DNA of 64,000 bases from Bursaphelenchus xylophilus. Lineage: Eukaryota > Nematoda > Chromadorea > Rhabditida > Aphelenchoididae. The DNA is taken from positions 7,874,001-7,938,000 of the forward strand of contig CAJFCV020000003.1 in NCBI GenBank assembly GCA_904066235.2, read 5' to 3'. How positions within the stretch are numbered: position 1 is the first letter of the stretch; every line of letters begins with the position of its first letter. The notes below the pieces were generated by a model. The model was not told the DNA's origin and made no database searches. It saw nothing but the letters and a program-made list of their open reading frames with translations. Positions 36,801 to 48,868 of this stretch are shown piece by piece. A program made the translations under genes and the position numbers.

Positions 36801-38475
36801 GGAACGGCCCAACCGTGCCCTTGTGTGCCCCATATTCTCGCTTCTGGCCGCTCTTTTGGGGCCACTTTCTTCTGCCCCCAAAGTGTTGGTCGTGGAATGG
36901 GAAAATGAACTGGAAACATCAACTCATGTAGAGATAGGCGAACAGTAACCCACTACTTTATAAGCACTACTATACAACACTCCCTATTTTGGAGGTATTT
37001 CGGGATAATGATAGACTCTTTGCAAAAGCGTCCATTGCCGACGTTTCCCACTAATTGCAGGTTGAATATTCAAAAAAGTTTGATTGAATAACAGGTCGGG
37101 GGCTGAAAAACAGGCGTTGGACAAAAAGGTAACGGCGTCCGAGAGGCCTCCCAATAAATGACGGAGGTCTGATTGAAGGCTCCTTCCCCCTCGGGTTCAA
37201 ACAATTGGTTTCCTTTTCGATAATCGGCCATGATCCGGCTGCAGACTTTTTTCGCCCTTTGGCATTGTCTTTTGAGAAGTGTAACTTTCAACAAAACTGA
37301 CGTTATGCGAAGGAAAACAGGGTGCGAAAAGTCATGGGTAATTTGAGGTCATGGAGATGACGAGATTTGAGGATATCATATTCAAGAGAAAAATAAAAGG
37401 TTAGAATGATGAGACAATAATCAGACTAGCTTGAAATTTGACTATACTACGCTTAAAAATCCCTTCAAAATTTAGAAAAAAGACGAAATGAACACGAAAA
37501 ACGCGTCTCCCTATTGAATCTCGTCAATTTTATGACCTCAACGCTGGACGCAAATGATAAAACATTCTTGAAGGAGAGGCCCCTGCACCTGGCAATTCAT
37601 TATGGCTTTTCAAAATATTTTCCCCGAAGGTTGACACAACCCACAGCCACTGAAAGTTGCCCTTTTCTGGCCGGAAGTGGGTGCCTAAATGTCACACGCA
37701 GCTCGTAATTGAATTACTGGAGACCGAGGGTAATCTTAAAGCCTTGCAACCCACCTGTGCTCGGTGTTCATTCAGCTTCTCAAAATGCTCCTTCAAGAAG
37801 AGGACGGGGTTCTCGGGCTTGTGAACGCAGAGGCTGACCACCGCCTCCTTGACCAGTTGCTGGATGTTGTGCCGGTGGACGTAGGCTTGGCACTGGGCCA
37901 ATTGGGCTTCTTCGTTGTCGCTTCCACTGGAAGCCATTTCGTCCTGCAAAATGGCCATCTATTTTCAATTTTCTGTTTGGAACGGTGTGCAAAACAACAG
38001 TCACGAAATACCGCCAAGGATTCAATCATTGCATATCAAAAGTTTATTCAATATAAAGAGATGGAGAAAAGTGGAGAAAATCGTAAAGGCAAGGGCAGAC
38101 GGGGAACATTAAGGTGGCCCCCACGCGAGGATATTGAGTTTAAATATCGCGAGCTCAGTTGTAATCAAGACGTAGCGAGTTTGGGAAATAAATGTGCGCA
38201 CACACAGCGGCCGATATAGAGATCTCGTGTTAGCGAAGAAGACTTCTTTGCAAATCCCCCGCCGATTTTCCAAATTCCCACCGTCAACTCTGAGACCAGA
38301 TCGCTAGTGACTATGCAAGAAAAATCATAGCAATGCACCTCACAATCATAGAACAAAAGGAATTATAATACAATTTTAAGACGCTTTCTTTTTTCATTCC
38401 TTTCTACCCAGTCATCACTCACAACACACTCCAACTTACGGCGACTTCTTGAGCGGCAGCCAACAACTCCTTCAT
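33848..38475 (-). CDS. kin-2: cAMP-dependent protein kinase regulatory subunit (KIN-2, type I)
   Basis: Minus-strand exons: 38475-38440 (candidate first, 12 codons), 37943-37755, 35050-34763, 34679-34412, 34321-34118 and 34020-33848. Starting at ATG 37937 gives 371 residues, close to C. elegans KIN-2 (376); starting at 38475 gives 385. It holds PKA catalytic subunit inactive until cAMP binds. The first large exon is the dimerisation/docking domain ([12 protein letters not shown] ... [15 protein letters not shown]). The next has an acidic linker and the type I pseudosubstrate RRLGVSAE. Two cyclic-nucleotide domains follow, with phosphate-binding cassettes [16 protein letters not shown] and [16 protein letters not shown], each with the essential Glu and Arg. 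The start choice between 37937 and 38475 is open: the acceptor TTTTGCAG at 37944 could take either an upstream exon or a spliced leader. A second promoter is likely at 35.4 kb. Confidence 0.93.
35321..35422 (-). CDS. kin-2: Alternative first exon of kin-2, predicted N-myristoylated isoform
   Basis: A 34-codon exon in the large kin-2 intron. It starts [15 protein letters not shown] and ends in a GTACAA donor, phase 0, which matches the acceptor at 35050. MGxxxS followed by basic residues is a strong N-myristoylation pattern. No AG acceptor precedes it, so it is a first exon with its own promoter, not a cassette exon. The product would replace the dimerisation/docking domain with a lipid anchor but keep the pseudosubstrate and both cAMP sites. 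This isoform is inferred; no transcript is available. Confidence 0.65.
35423..37754. other. Large kin-2 intron
   Basis: About 2.3 kb between the docking-domain exon and the alternative first exon. It must contain the promoter of the short isoform, since the exon at 35422 has no acceptor. No other coding exon is supportable. Confidence 0.5.
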
Positions 38476-41333
38476 GGAAAATGAACACCCGCGCTTAGAC
38501 ACACGTATCTCAGAACATAGCGTCACCCGAATAACACGGCCCACACACGGAATATTCAGAGTTTTGCAAGAATAAAACTTTTGTTTTTCGTTTCTGATTA
38601 GAACGCGAAAACGGCCTGGTCTAAAGTAGCCTTTTTAGGGACCGCTGTAAATATGGCCGGGCGTGCTTAGAAGACCTTATTTACATGTCGACGCCTCTCC
38701 TCCTCAAGTTCCTGTCTTGAGATCCTGTCCGAAAAATTCGCCCCCAAAATTCGCGACGAAATTCGGGCTTGACATGAAAGAGTTTTGGGATTCCGAAGGC
38801 CGGAGAAGACACGGGGATTCTGGCCGTGAAAAAGTTAAAATGCGGGGTGAAAAAAGTATATTGAAAAGTTGAGAGTTTGATGGAAAGTCAGCCAGAAGTC
38901 GGTGTTTTTGACGAGAATTGAAGACTCTACAGTTTTTTTGGATTTGAGAGATTTTTAGGGGAGATCAAAGAGTCAAACCCTGAAGACAATACTAAGATGC
39001 CTAGAGGAATTTATTTTCGATTGCCCGCTTATTATGGCACTTATGTCATAGCAGAATATCCAAGGAACAAAAGCAAAAAATCGAAGGTAAAGCAGCACTT
39101 TGTTATGAGAATGTTAGATCACTTTGCAAAGAAATCACCAAATAACGCAGTGTTTAAAATGATCCTACAACAACCGCATGTTGGCAGCATGTTAAGACTA
39201 TAGGCCAGTAACAAGCCCCACCAAATATTGTAAAAAAGGAGAAAGAAAGATTTCCCTCTCCATTTTTGCTTTCTTCATTTCTTAGAAGAGCATTCCATGG
39301 CCACACTCTCGCCCCTCTCCTCACCCCGTGGCCACGTTACTCACATGCAAAAAAGGGAAAAGATGTCCACGAAATGTTAAGAAAATGTAAGGAATTTCAG
39401 TTGGGACTTCCGTGCAGTAAAAACCTCTCAAATTGGCTGAAATTACATATTTTGCAGAGACTTTGGGGGTGGAGATTCATTGCATCAAAGTCTGAGAAAC
39501 TAAGCCTAGGAAACGATGATTGAAAATAATTTCAATCGAAAAAATAATAGATGTTAAACCAGGCAAACAACATGATGATCATCCGTTTCAAACGTAATGG
39601 AAATCAAAATCACTAAAAACAAAGATTTAAGCAGACGAAAAAACTGATTCGAAGGCGTCATCCCCCCGGGGCTTCAAACGATTAACGGTCTCACATGGCC
39701 ACGTCAGAAAAGAAATTAGCAAAAGCGGGGAAAACTCAAATACAAGGGCCGAGAAGCGGCTTCAATTAGGGAGAATGGGCAGAGAAAGAAACGCCCTGAG
39801 GGGAGGAAATTGGCAAACGGCGCTCTAAATCATAAGGCAGACAGCAGGACGTGGATGAGTATGAAAATTCGGAGGGAACGCCGCTTGGAACATTCGCAAA
39901 AACAAGGACTGAACAACGCATAGAAAGAAGCCAGAATTATCGTCGAATGGTGTGATTTCAGGAACTGGGTCAACTATAATTACAAAGTCGACTGGGAGAA
40001 AATTAATGCCGCGTAAACTTGCTGGAAATTCGTGGTGTCGGAAATGGCGGTGAAAATAAATTCACACGCAATTTCCGCCGGTGAAAACGACTTTAATGAT
40101 ACCGTGGAGACATAAAACGGGACAGAGCATGTGGGATTTATGACGTCATAAAAAGAAAATTTTAATATCTCATGATCAAAGGGACACTGATCCCTTTGCC
40201 CTAGGACTTTTTGATGACGTAATAGCCAGATGCGAACCAAAATTTGAAAAACGGAAAAATCGAAAAATAAACTTGAAATGGAAAGTTCTAGCCGATCCTT
40301 TTGATAAAACCAAACAAATTTAGTTTGTAAATCCGTTTGGCGAAGTCGCTGAGAGACCGAAGATGGAGGTGATCTCAGGAAAGTGTATACTTGCAATCAA
40401 CTAGTTTAAGACGACGCAGTCTTGTATAAAATTACTAATAAGCCGTGTGTTTTTAACGGATATTATATTCCATGTACCGACAAAAACAAAAAATCCCAAA
40501 AGAATGACGTAATTCGAAGCCTGTCAAGAGCAACAAAACAAAAAGCCGTCACATAACCCGAATTCTCTCACATTACTTGTATTCGAAATCACAAGGGATA
40601 AAACGCAAGATCCCGGGTTCCGGAGCAACAAAAAAGTTTTATAGATTTGTAAATTTTCGGGGCGAAAAAGAATATATTTAAAATTCCCCCCTTTCCATGT
40701 ATATACCCACAATTCTCTCGAAAAGAGAGACCATCCAAGAGACAGTGGGAGAGAGCATGGGGAAGAGGGAGAGCGGAAAGAAAAGGACTCAACTCTCCGT
40801 TTCTTTTTTCCGAATGGACCCAATGTCCTTTCGGGCCTCGGAAAGCCGGGTCTCGCCCTCTCGTTTCTCTACCCAGCCTCCGGTCGGGAACGAGGCGTCT
40901 GCGGACGCGTGCGGAAATACGATGTTGGCCCTGATGTACGTACGGCGGATAACTTGCGGGAAAAATGAAGAGAAACGGGGACTTCGAGAGGAGTAAAAGT
41001 CAATCAAAATGGACGCCAAAATAAAACCTATAATAATTTTTGGCCTTTCACGCAGTGGAATTTATTGTCCAGCAGTCTTGAAGATAATGCAAAACTCAAA
41101 AAAGTCGAGCAAAAATACAAAATTTCTCACAGAAACCATCGAGAATCTTATTTACAAAACAAAAAATCGAGTGTAAACCACCATGTCGACTTCTGCACAC
41201 TCGAATTAAAATACACGAAGCATAACTTCAACTCCGAGATTCCGTCCCTTCCCATTCAATTCTTTCCCATTTTCTATCCAGCTGCGAGAAAAAACACCGA
41301 TTCAGAGAGCATTTTTCGAAAAGCGGAGAGTGT
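38476..41333. other. Intergenic, upstream of kin-2
   Basis: About 2.9 kb with no supportable protein exon. Purine-rich and pyrimidine-rich tracts occur near 39240-39310 and 40700-40860. A 68-codon frame at 38997-39203 is basic but has no recognisable family. Confidence 0.45.
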
Positions 41334-41415
41334 GGTGAGATGGCCGAGCGGTCTAAGGCGCTGGTTTAAGGCACCAGTCTCTTCGGAGGCGTGGGTTCGA
41401 ATCCCACTCTCATCA
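41334..41415 (+). tRNA. tRNA-Leu (anticodon AAG), copy 1
   Basis: An 82-base cloverleaf. Acceptor stem GGTGAGA pairs with TCTCATC through one G-U wobble. The anticodon arm CTGGT-TTAAGGC-ACCAG has a seven-base loop with anticodon AAG, reading CUU. The variable arm TCTCTTCGGAGG and T arm GTGGGTTCGAATCCCAC are intact. Confidence 0.96.
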
Positions 41416-41699
41416 GAAACTTTTGTTTTTATTTTTATTGCTGAAATATTAAAATGCGAACATTATAAAGCCCAAAATCCCGTAGAATTTTAAATACCCG
41501 ATTAAGAATCCCTAGCGAGAATACTTCAAAATTTCTTGAATGGACAAAAACCGGCCGCGGCCGCATCAAAGTCCCGTCATCATAAAAATCTAATCTCCCT
41601 TTTTGGGGCCATACGCACCTTGGCAGAAGAGAAGGAAGAATTTGTAAAGCCAACATGAAAGGCAGCATCAAGTAGCGGCTTCAAAACAGCCGGGGGCAT

Positions 41700-41781
41700 G
41701 TTGAGATGGCCGAGTGGTCTAAGGCGCTGGTTTAAGGCACCAGTCTCTTCGGAGGCGTGGGTTCGAATCCCACTCTCATCA
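41700..41781 (+). tRNA. tRNA-Leu (anticodon AAG), copy 2
   Basis: Nearly identical to the copy 366 bp upstream: same anticodon arm, variable arm and T arm. It differs in the D loop (GAGTGG against GAGCGG) and at the 5' end, where GTTGAGA leaves a T-T mismatch at the second acceptor pair with TCTCATC. Both flanks are unrelated, so the duplicated block is little more than the tRNA itself. The mismatch may lower its use. Confidence 0.93.
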
Positions 41782-44700
41782 AATCGCGTTTTGCGACAAC
41801 AGGCAAATCAGAATTTTAATAATTTGTCAGGGTTACCATCATTTTGCCCTCACAAAGGTAACCATTACGCAAGACATTTGATAATTTCTTCAAATCTCAT
41901 CTAACAATGTAAGACAAGGTCCGATCAATGCAAGAAAGAATCCAATTGTAAAAACTAATTCAGACACAATTCAAATCTTGTTTCAACGGCAATAAGATCT
42001 CATTAGAAGGGTTATTGGACGGCGCAAGAATACGATTTACAGAAACAGCGGGTAGCAACAGATGACCGGAGTGTTTATTTTCAGACTCTTCCAAGACTAT
42101 TTATTGAGTCTGAGGTAGCCGTCTCTATAATATTATTGTATTGTGATGTATTTTGAAGACCTTAGAAGCGCCTTTGTACTTTTATAATATTTTTATTGTA
42201 TCAGTTACCATTTCGTGGGACTTTGAAAACTTTTGATCACATGTTTGAGTCGAAAGGAAAGGCAATTAAAATTTATAAAATCTGAGGGTACCCTTCCCTC
42301 TTGCAGATAATTACAGTTCAATGTTTTCAATTTTTTATAAAAGTACGCATCTTGTCCGAACAATTTCTTTCTAAAGTAGCCAACTCTTCATGTCGATACT
42401 ATTGGTTATTCCTTTAATTTACCACAAATTTAACAATAGATTTTGCCGAAACCAAAAAAAACGAAAATAGCTAAAGTAATATCTAAAATTACCTTGCTTT
42501 AGATGAAAGATGAGGCTGGGGATCCCGACAGAGGCTGCTAATGCGCGTTGAGGCCAAATCCTTACCGTTGAATGGCTTTTCAAGGGATCAACAGTAATTC
42601 AATTATTCGCGGATTTCTTTTTTTTTTGTTTATTTGCCCGCAAAATGTTTTGGCGCGCGGTCTTGGCTGTTTTCAGGAAATTTGAATATTTAAAATAAAT
42701 ATTTTTTCCTTTTTTTAGTTTTTATGGATAAGCAACAAGCTTTTGTTAACAAACTTTTTACGTCATCATTTTTTGACCCCAATATTAAAAAAAATTATTT
42801 GATCCTTTTTCCCATATGTAAATTGCATAAATATTTATCATACTGTCAACTGGTGTGAGTCAGATTGGGCGTTCGCGTCCGAGGCCGATCGTAAAACCGT
42901 CCGCAAAACCTAAAATATTAGGGCCCAACCGCGAAATCCGCTAAGTGCAAATAAATGAAGGGTTTTTATGAGATTCGGGTCAGGCAACAACTCAAATTTG
43001 TCGCTATACATTGTGAATAAATTCTAACTTCCTTTGTCATGACTATTTATTTTAATCTTTCTTTGTTCTGTAAAATTCTTGTTTCCCAACTTGTTGCAGT
43101 TAAATTCTCATCGAATTCCAAAAATCTCTCTGAAAATGCAAGCGTGAACTTTTGTGACTCGCTTCATAAATTAGATTGTCATTGAGGCGTGAAAGAAATC
43201 AGGCTAGTTGAGGATATTTATGATCTTTTTCTCGCCTTCTTTCCGACTTCCGATATTTTTTCTTTAAATTTTCTGACTCTAATTTTAATTACTCACTCTT
43301 GACCTTGTTCATTTTACAGTTCTAGCTGGTGCTTTTTACAGTAACATTTGCTGCTAAAAATAAATACGTTTCAAAATTTTCATGTCCCGAAGAATGTGGC
43401 CAGAGGCGAATTTTTTTATATTTTGTGGTTTTTTGATTGACATCCGAGGGGCTCTTTTGATGGGTCGTGCGATTCCTCTCAACTCGGATATTGCACAACC
43501 CCCACTAATGAGGTGACACTTCGCTTTGGGCTTAATTTTTAGTTGTCATTCTTTTCTGGAACTTCTGTTACCTTAGGTTAAGAGCAGTTTGAGATTTGAG
43601 ATTTTTTGATTCTGAATAATTTTTCCGGAATTTTCCGAATTTGCGAATTAAAAATTTAAAAAAATCGAGATCACAATTTTACATATTTTGGTAAAAATTA
43701 AAATTTTTGCCTAAATTTTGGAATAATCAAATTTGTTTATCGTCCTAACTTTGATCCCGATCCCCAAGTCATCTGTGGCGACGGTAATTTATGGGTTTTA
43801 CGCACTGAAACGGCCCATTGCCGAAACTCTCGAATTTGTGGATTTGTTCGATTTATGGGAAAGTTGAGGTGATTGGATGTCCAAGGCAAATATCACTTTT
43901 TTTAAATCGAAGAGATTTCCAGCTTCTTGAAAACTGTCTTTAAGCCATTTACTACTGTAAAAATCATTAGAATTTCTAAAAGATATCTAGTGTGAAGTAA
44001 AGAGCATTTTCCCTAAAGATGACCTCCAAAAAAGGTCATCTTCAGAACACGTCGATCTTGCAATTTCTTGGCCAGACGTCAAAAACGGCTCTTCAAGATG
44101 ATTGACTAATTAGCGGGCTCGGAAATCAATTAATTTCACACTCAAATTGAGGGTTGTTCCGCGTCAAATCAAGCGCATCAATTTGGGGGCACAGGAAGTG
44201 CGCGAAAGGCCGTTTTATGGCCATAAAATTGGCGAGATCCTTGTTTTGTCTTTACAATTATGGGATTAAGGATGTGGAATTTGCTTTGAACTTAATTCAG
44301 CGGAGAAGGTCACCCGGTTTTTTGTGGAAAAATAAAAATTTGAAAAGTTTTTGATTTAAAAATGCAACTTTTCTTTGCTTCTTGGTTTTTACAGTACTGC
44401 TTTCAATTTTATAAAACTTGTACCAATTTCGCATCCAAAATTTGCCCTGAAATTATAGCCCCACATAGGCCTTGCGGCTCTTTAATAATAAGCCTTCAAT
44501 TCTCCGAAAAGAAGGATGATTTCGGTCTTTTATGGCCATATTTGGGCTTGGTAATTAAAACCTCAGGCGGTTCTCTGAGATCTGCAAATATCGGATTAGA
44601 TCTGGCGATATTAGACTTTCTTAGACAACTTTTTAAACTTGTTTCTCCCGTTTTAGCTGTTCAAAAGCAAGGGTTTACAATATCTTGGATACTTATTTCC

Positions 44701-47700
44701 CTCCTTCTCATTTGGCCACATAATGGCCAATCGTTTTTTTTTTCTTTCATTTCTTAAGTGTCTGGACATTGCGGATCAAATTTCATACGAAAAAACATTT
44801 CCAACATACGAAGAAAACAGATTTTTGGGATGTATTTCTCTTAAATTTCATTTTGTTTTTTAAAAATCTCAAATTTCGTTTTTTTTTCTTTAAAAAAGTT
44901 CAAAAATTGTCTTAAAATAATGTTTATTCTTATGCATAAACAAGTACGTAGCTAATGGCCGAACAATCACTTGGATTAATTTGATTGCCTGAGGCATCCT
45001 TAAAGCGGAATCCGCGAAAATCTTTGGTTTCCGGAGGCTTTAGGGACCCGGGAAATCGAATTAAGCCTGCATGAAGATGCCACAGAATTGAGCAGCGGAA
45101 AATTATTCTGCGCCCTCAGGGTATCCCGCCGGGCCATGGGGTCAAGGGGGTTTGGTTTTGGATTCTTTTGATAGCTTTACATATATAATAGTCCTGTTAA
45201 AATTCATTTTGAAAAATTCAAAAGTTGTGATGACATTTTTGGTGACATACTAAAGTAAAAATTTTCTTTGATCACTAAAAGGTTTCATTAGGGTTATTTT
45301 TGAATGTCTAAATTTTTTGATACCAAAAAACTGCAGAGTTTTGCACTCGTTGTACTCTGGTTATTTCTAGCACCGGATCCACATTGAATGGCCATTTTTA
45401 GCCCTCTGATTTCATTTCAATTTTTTTATAATTTGACGTCATTGTGAAAAGTCGTTGGTCCGAAAAATAAATTTTTGCGTGGTCCCCGAGCTTTCCGTCG
45501 GGATTTTTTTTCAAAAATTTTCTCGTTTTTTGTTGTCAAATGTCGTTAGAATGAGGGCAAAAGATGACCGATGGTCATTCCGAACTTTTTTCTTTTCAAA
45601 TCTGTTTTTTGTCATCCTTCGAGAGGTCTTGCAGATCTATTAAAATTTTAAAAACTGCCGGTTTTCCCGTCTAAAGTTTCTTTATCATAAAAGTCTGACA
45701 ATACCAAGCAATTACGGTACTGTTAAGCGCCTCTTACCCTGTGTTTAATTTTTTTTACCGGAGGCTGTTTAGAGCTTTAATTTGACCTTTTTTCGAAACA
45801 TAAAATTTTACCCTTAATTTTATGCGCCCTTTTTATGTCAGCGTTTCTCGCACCGGTTTTCCGGTCCTCGGTTACATCACCTAAAAGCCTTTTTCGCGAA
45901 TCATTTTCTCATCAAAATTGGCAGGTACATGACCTTAGGCACATTTAGAGAGAGCGTGAGATATTATGCAAATTTTATTCATTTTTTGTTTAATTTTCGG
46001 AAAACTGTGATTTAGAGTACCCATCGTTTATACAACAGGGACCGTAGGAAAAATTTGAAGGCAATAAGGAAGATGTTCAATTTTTATTCGAATTTATTTT
46101 GTTTAGTATTTGAATAATGTTATGCTTATTTTATTTTTTTGCAATTGGCTAACAGCTTTGGCGTATCTTTAGTATTAAAATTGCCAAAACATGACTTAGT
46201 TTATACCTATTTTCTCATCATTTGTCTCCCCAACCTGTCAAATATTTTATGGCCAAAATGTCGTGCAATTTACCTTCACCCAAAATGCCGAAACTTACTC
46301 AACTTTTTGCGAAAGTAATGGCACACCATCTGTCAGAGGCATTGGACTGACAAACGAGCGGGATTGGGAGACAAACGACGCCGCAGGAACGGCATGGCCG
46401 ATGTTACAAAGAGGCGTGTTATAATCTAAATTTGAATTTAAATCTAGGTTTTAGAAGGTCTTTTTAGATTCTCAAGACTCTGTGGTCACGAGTTTGTATA
46501 TCTTTGATTACACTTGATATCATACTAGACTTTAGAAGTGTTCAAGTGCGGCCGGAACTGGTCGAGAGATCTTTTTTTTTTTGATGACTTAATCCAGGTT
46601 CTTCCTCATTGTTTATTTTGGGTAAAACTCCAAATAAACGGAACTTAAAATGGCCCAATTTGAACCTGAGATTCTTTAGAATTGGGGCTGATATGTTTGG
46701 AGTACCTCATTTCAACGAACGCCTTAATTTATGCAAGACAATTTCCCTCACCTGAACTCGATATTGTTTGCAGATTAGGGCCGAGGGGAGAGAAGGGAGT
46801 TGGACGGAAGCGCGCGAAAAGAGAATACGAAAATGAATCTGGACAGGCGCGCGTTTATGCAAATTAGTTCCTCAGGGATTTATGAAAATCGCAGTTCATG
46901 TTATTTTACAGTTTATGCGGTAATGAGGTAATTTTAAAAGGGTTAAATAAAAGTTTAGATAATTTTTGGCCTCGGAGTTTTGACTTGACTTAATTACCGT
47001 ATTTTATGAGTATATTTATCATATGTTTTGTCAAGTGAACTCTTTAACCAACAAGGTTTTCAGCAGGTCAAGTTTAAAAAAATTTGTATTTCTTGTGTGA
47101 CCATCTTTTCCAAAAACAAACAATTTTTTCTCCCTGATTACTTTTTACTCCGTACTATCCTACAACGGCACTTTATCATAGTAAGCCCTACCGCAAGGCA
47201 AACATTGATCAATTTCCCATTTTTGCTCTCAACTTTACTCCCGTAAAACTTTTTTCTTAACTCTTATGACCCTTATATATCATATCTTGCACTATATAGG
47301 TCTGGTTTGACATGATCGGCCTTTGACAAGCACGTCTTGAAAAGATTTCTTGAACAGTTTTTTCAAACCAAAAACTCATAACGAGTAGTGCCTCCGGATC
47401 TCATGTCCTCAGAAATCCTAACAAATCTGTTTGAATTCACCAAAGCGGAATGTTTTCGCCGCCTTTTTATGTGTCGTTTTTGGTGTCGTGACTTCTACAT
47501 TCCAATTCCATTTTTTCGATTATTAAACAACGAAATGCAATTTCGGTTTGGGACTTTTGTGTAATATGTAAAGTTTGGATTGGGCGGGTGTCTTTGCTAA
47601 TATTCGGAGTTTCGAGTTATTCCTTTACGCTTACCGATAAAGGTAATTTGCGTAATGGGTGGTCGGAGCATTCAAGGTTATAATTGTTCCAACTTTTCCT

Positions 47701-48868
47701 CCATATTGTTTTCAGGGGTTGCCTAATCTTGATGAGAATGTTGTCAGTTATATTGTGTCACATTTATATTTCCGTATGTTATTTAATTTTATGTCCTAAT
47801 TTGTCTAAGATCCCTAGTTCCGAATTTGAAATATGCCCAGTTGAGTTTGGAGTGGTCACTCAATCATTTCACGCCCTAAAACCTGAAACGTTACTTTTTG
47901 CGTAAGAATTAACCCGAAACAATTCTTTTGGAGATCGTGTACCCTATGTTTATTCCGCGCGATCTTTTGTTTTGACTTTCCATTCTCTGCTTTATGCAGA
48001 TTTTGAGGTGAGAGTTTCAAGTCAAGTTTTAAAATACGGCGTGCCTGGTAATTAAAATTGACCAGTTTAAGATCATGAAGCTGGTTTATCTTGCCCGTCA
48101 CTTATCCATAGAATTTGGCTGGGGTTCTCTGGCTTTCTACAAATTTTGTTGAAACGTTTATGTTGGACATTCTTCATTACCCTGTCATCCTAGCAATTGT
48201 CTAACATTTTTGCCGGGGTCTACAAACCCCAGCATCAATGCCAGTTTCGTCTTCTCTTTCTGAAACTGACTTAATTCCTTTATGATAAATCAAGACTTTA
48301 CCTCACCGTTCCTCTGCTCCATTCCTTATTTTTGTTTGCCTTTATGATCTACGTTAATATCAACGTATCTAATTCCATTACGCTTTTCCTAAATTTACTT
48401 GTCGCTCTCTCAAGGAATGATTTTCTTTTCTCTTCCAACAATATTGGTGCCAATTACTGACTTTACTTTACTCTCCCTCAAATAGCCCTAATCTCATTCT
48501 CCAGGTATTTTCTTTTTCGTTTTTTTCTTTTTAAGATAGTATTATTTACATTATTTATGTAATATAAAAATCCCTAAGGATGTTCTTAACATGTGCATAG
48601 AATGGATGATATATAATTTACTTTACGAAAGAGGGAGCCGTTTTCGTATGTCTTCCCTCCAAATTAGAGACATCTCATTTACTATAATATACATACTATA
48701 CGATGTATTTATTCGCAAAGATTTTGGCTAGAAATGCCATTTTTGTTACTTTTACAACGCTGTCACGCATATTTTGATTTTTTAAATTATCGTTCCATGG
48801 TGACTAAAATATTGAATTTTAATCCAAATATTCCAGCTCAAATGAACATCACGTAAGGATCGTTCGAA
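41782..48868. other. 7-kb stretch without a supportable gene
   Basis: I searched both strands for splice-linked exons and found none. Composition is AT-rich with T and A runs. A 10-bp perfect hairpin (44016-44042, loop of 7) and ATGCAAAT octamers (near 45965 and 46857) occur. The region may be regulatory, may hold non-coding RNA, or may be unconstrained. Confidence 0.5.

Noticed and set aside
38997..39203. 68-codon basic frame
   Set aside because: No recognisable domain, no signal peptide, no neighbouring exons.
40697..40996. Frame of 99 codons on both strands near 40.8 kb
   Set aside because: Both translations are charged and Ser/Arg-rich, from a purine/pyrimidine tract; no family resemblance.
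44016..44042. 10-bp hairpin with 7-base loop
   Set aside because: Too short to separate from chance in a 7-kb region; noted only in the region entry.
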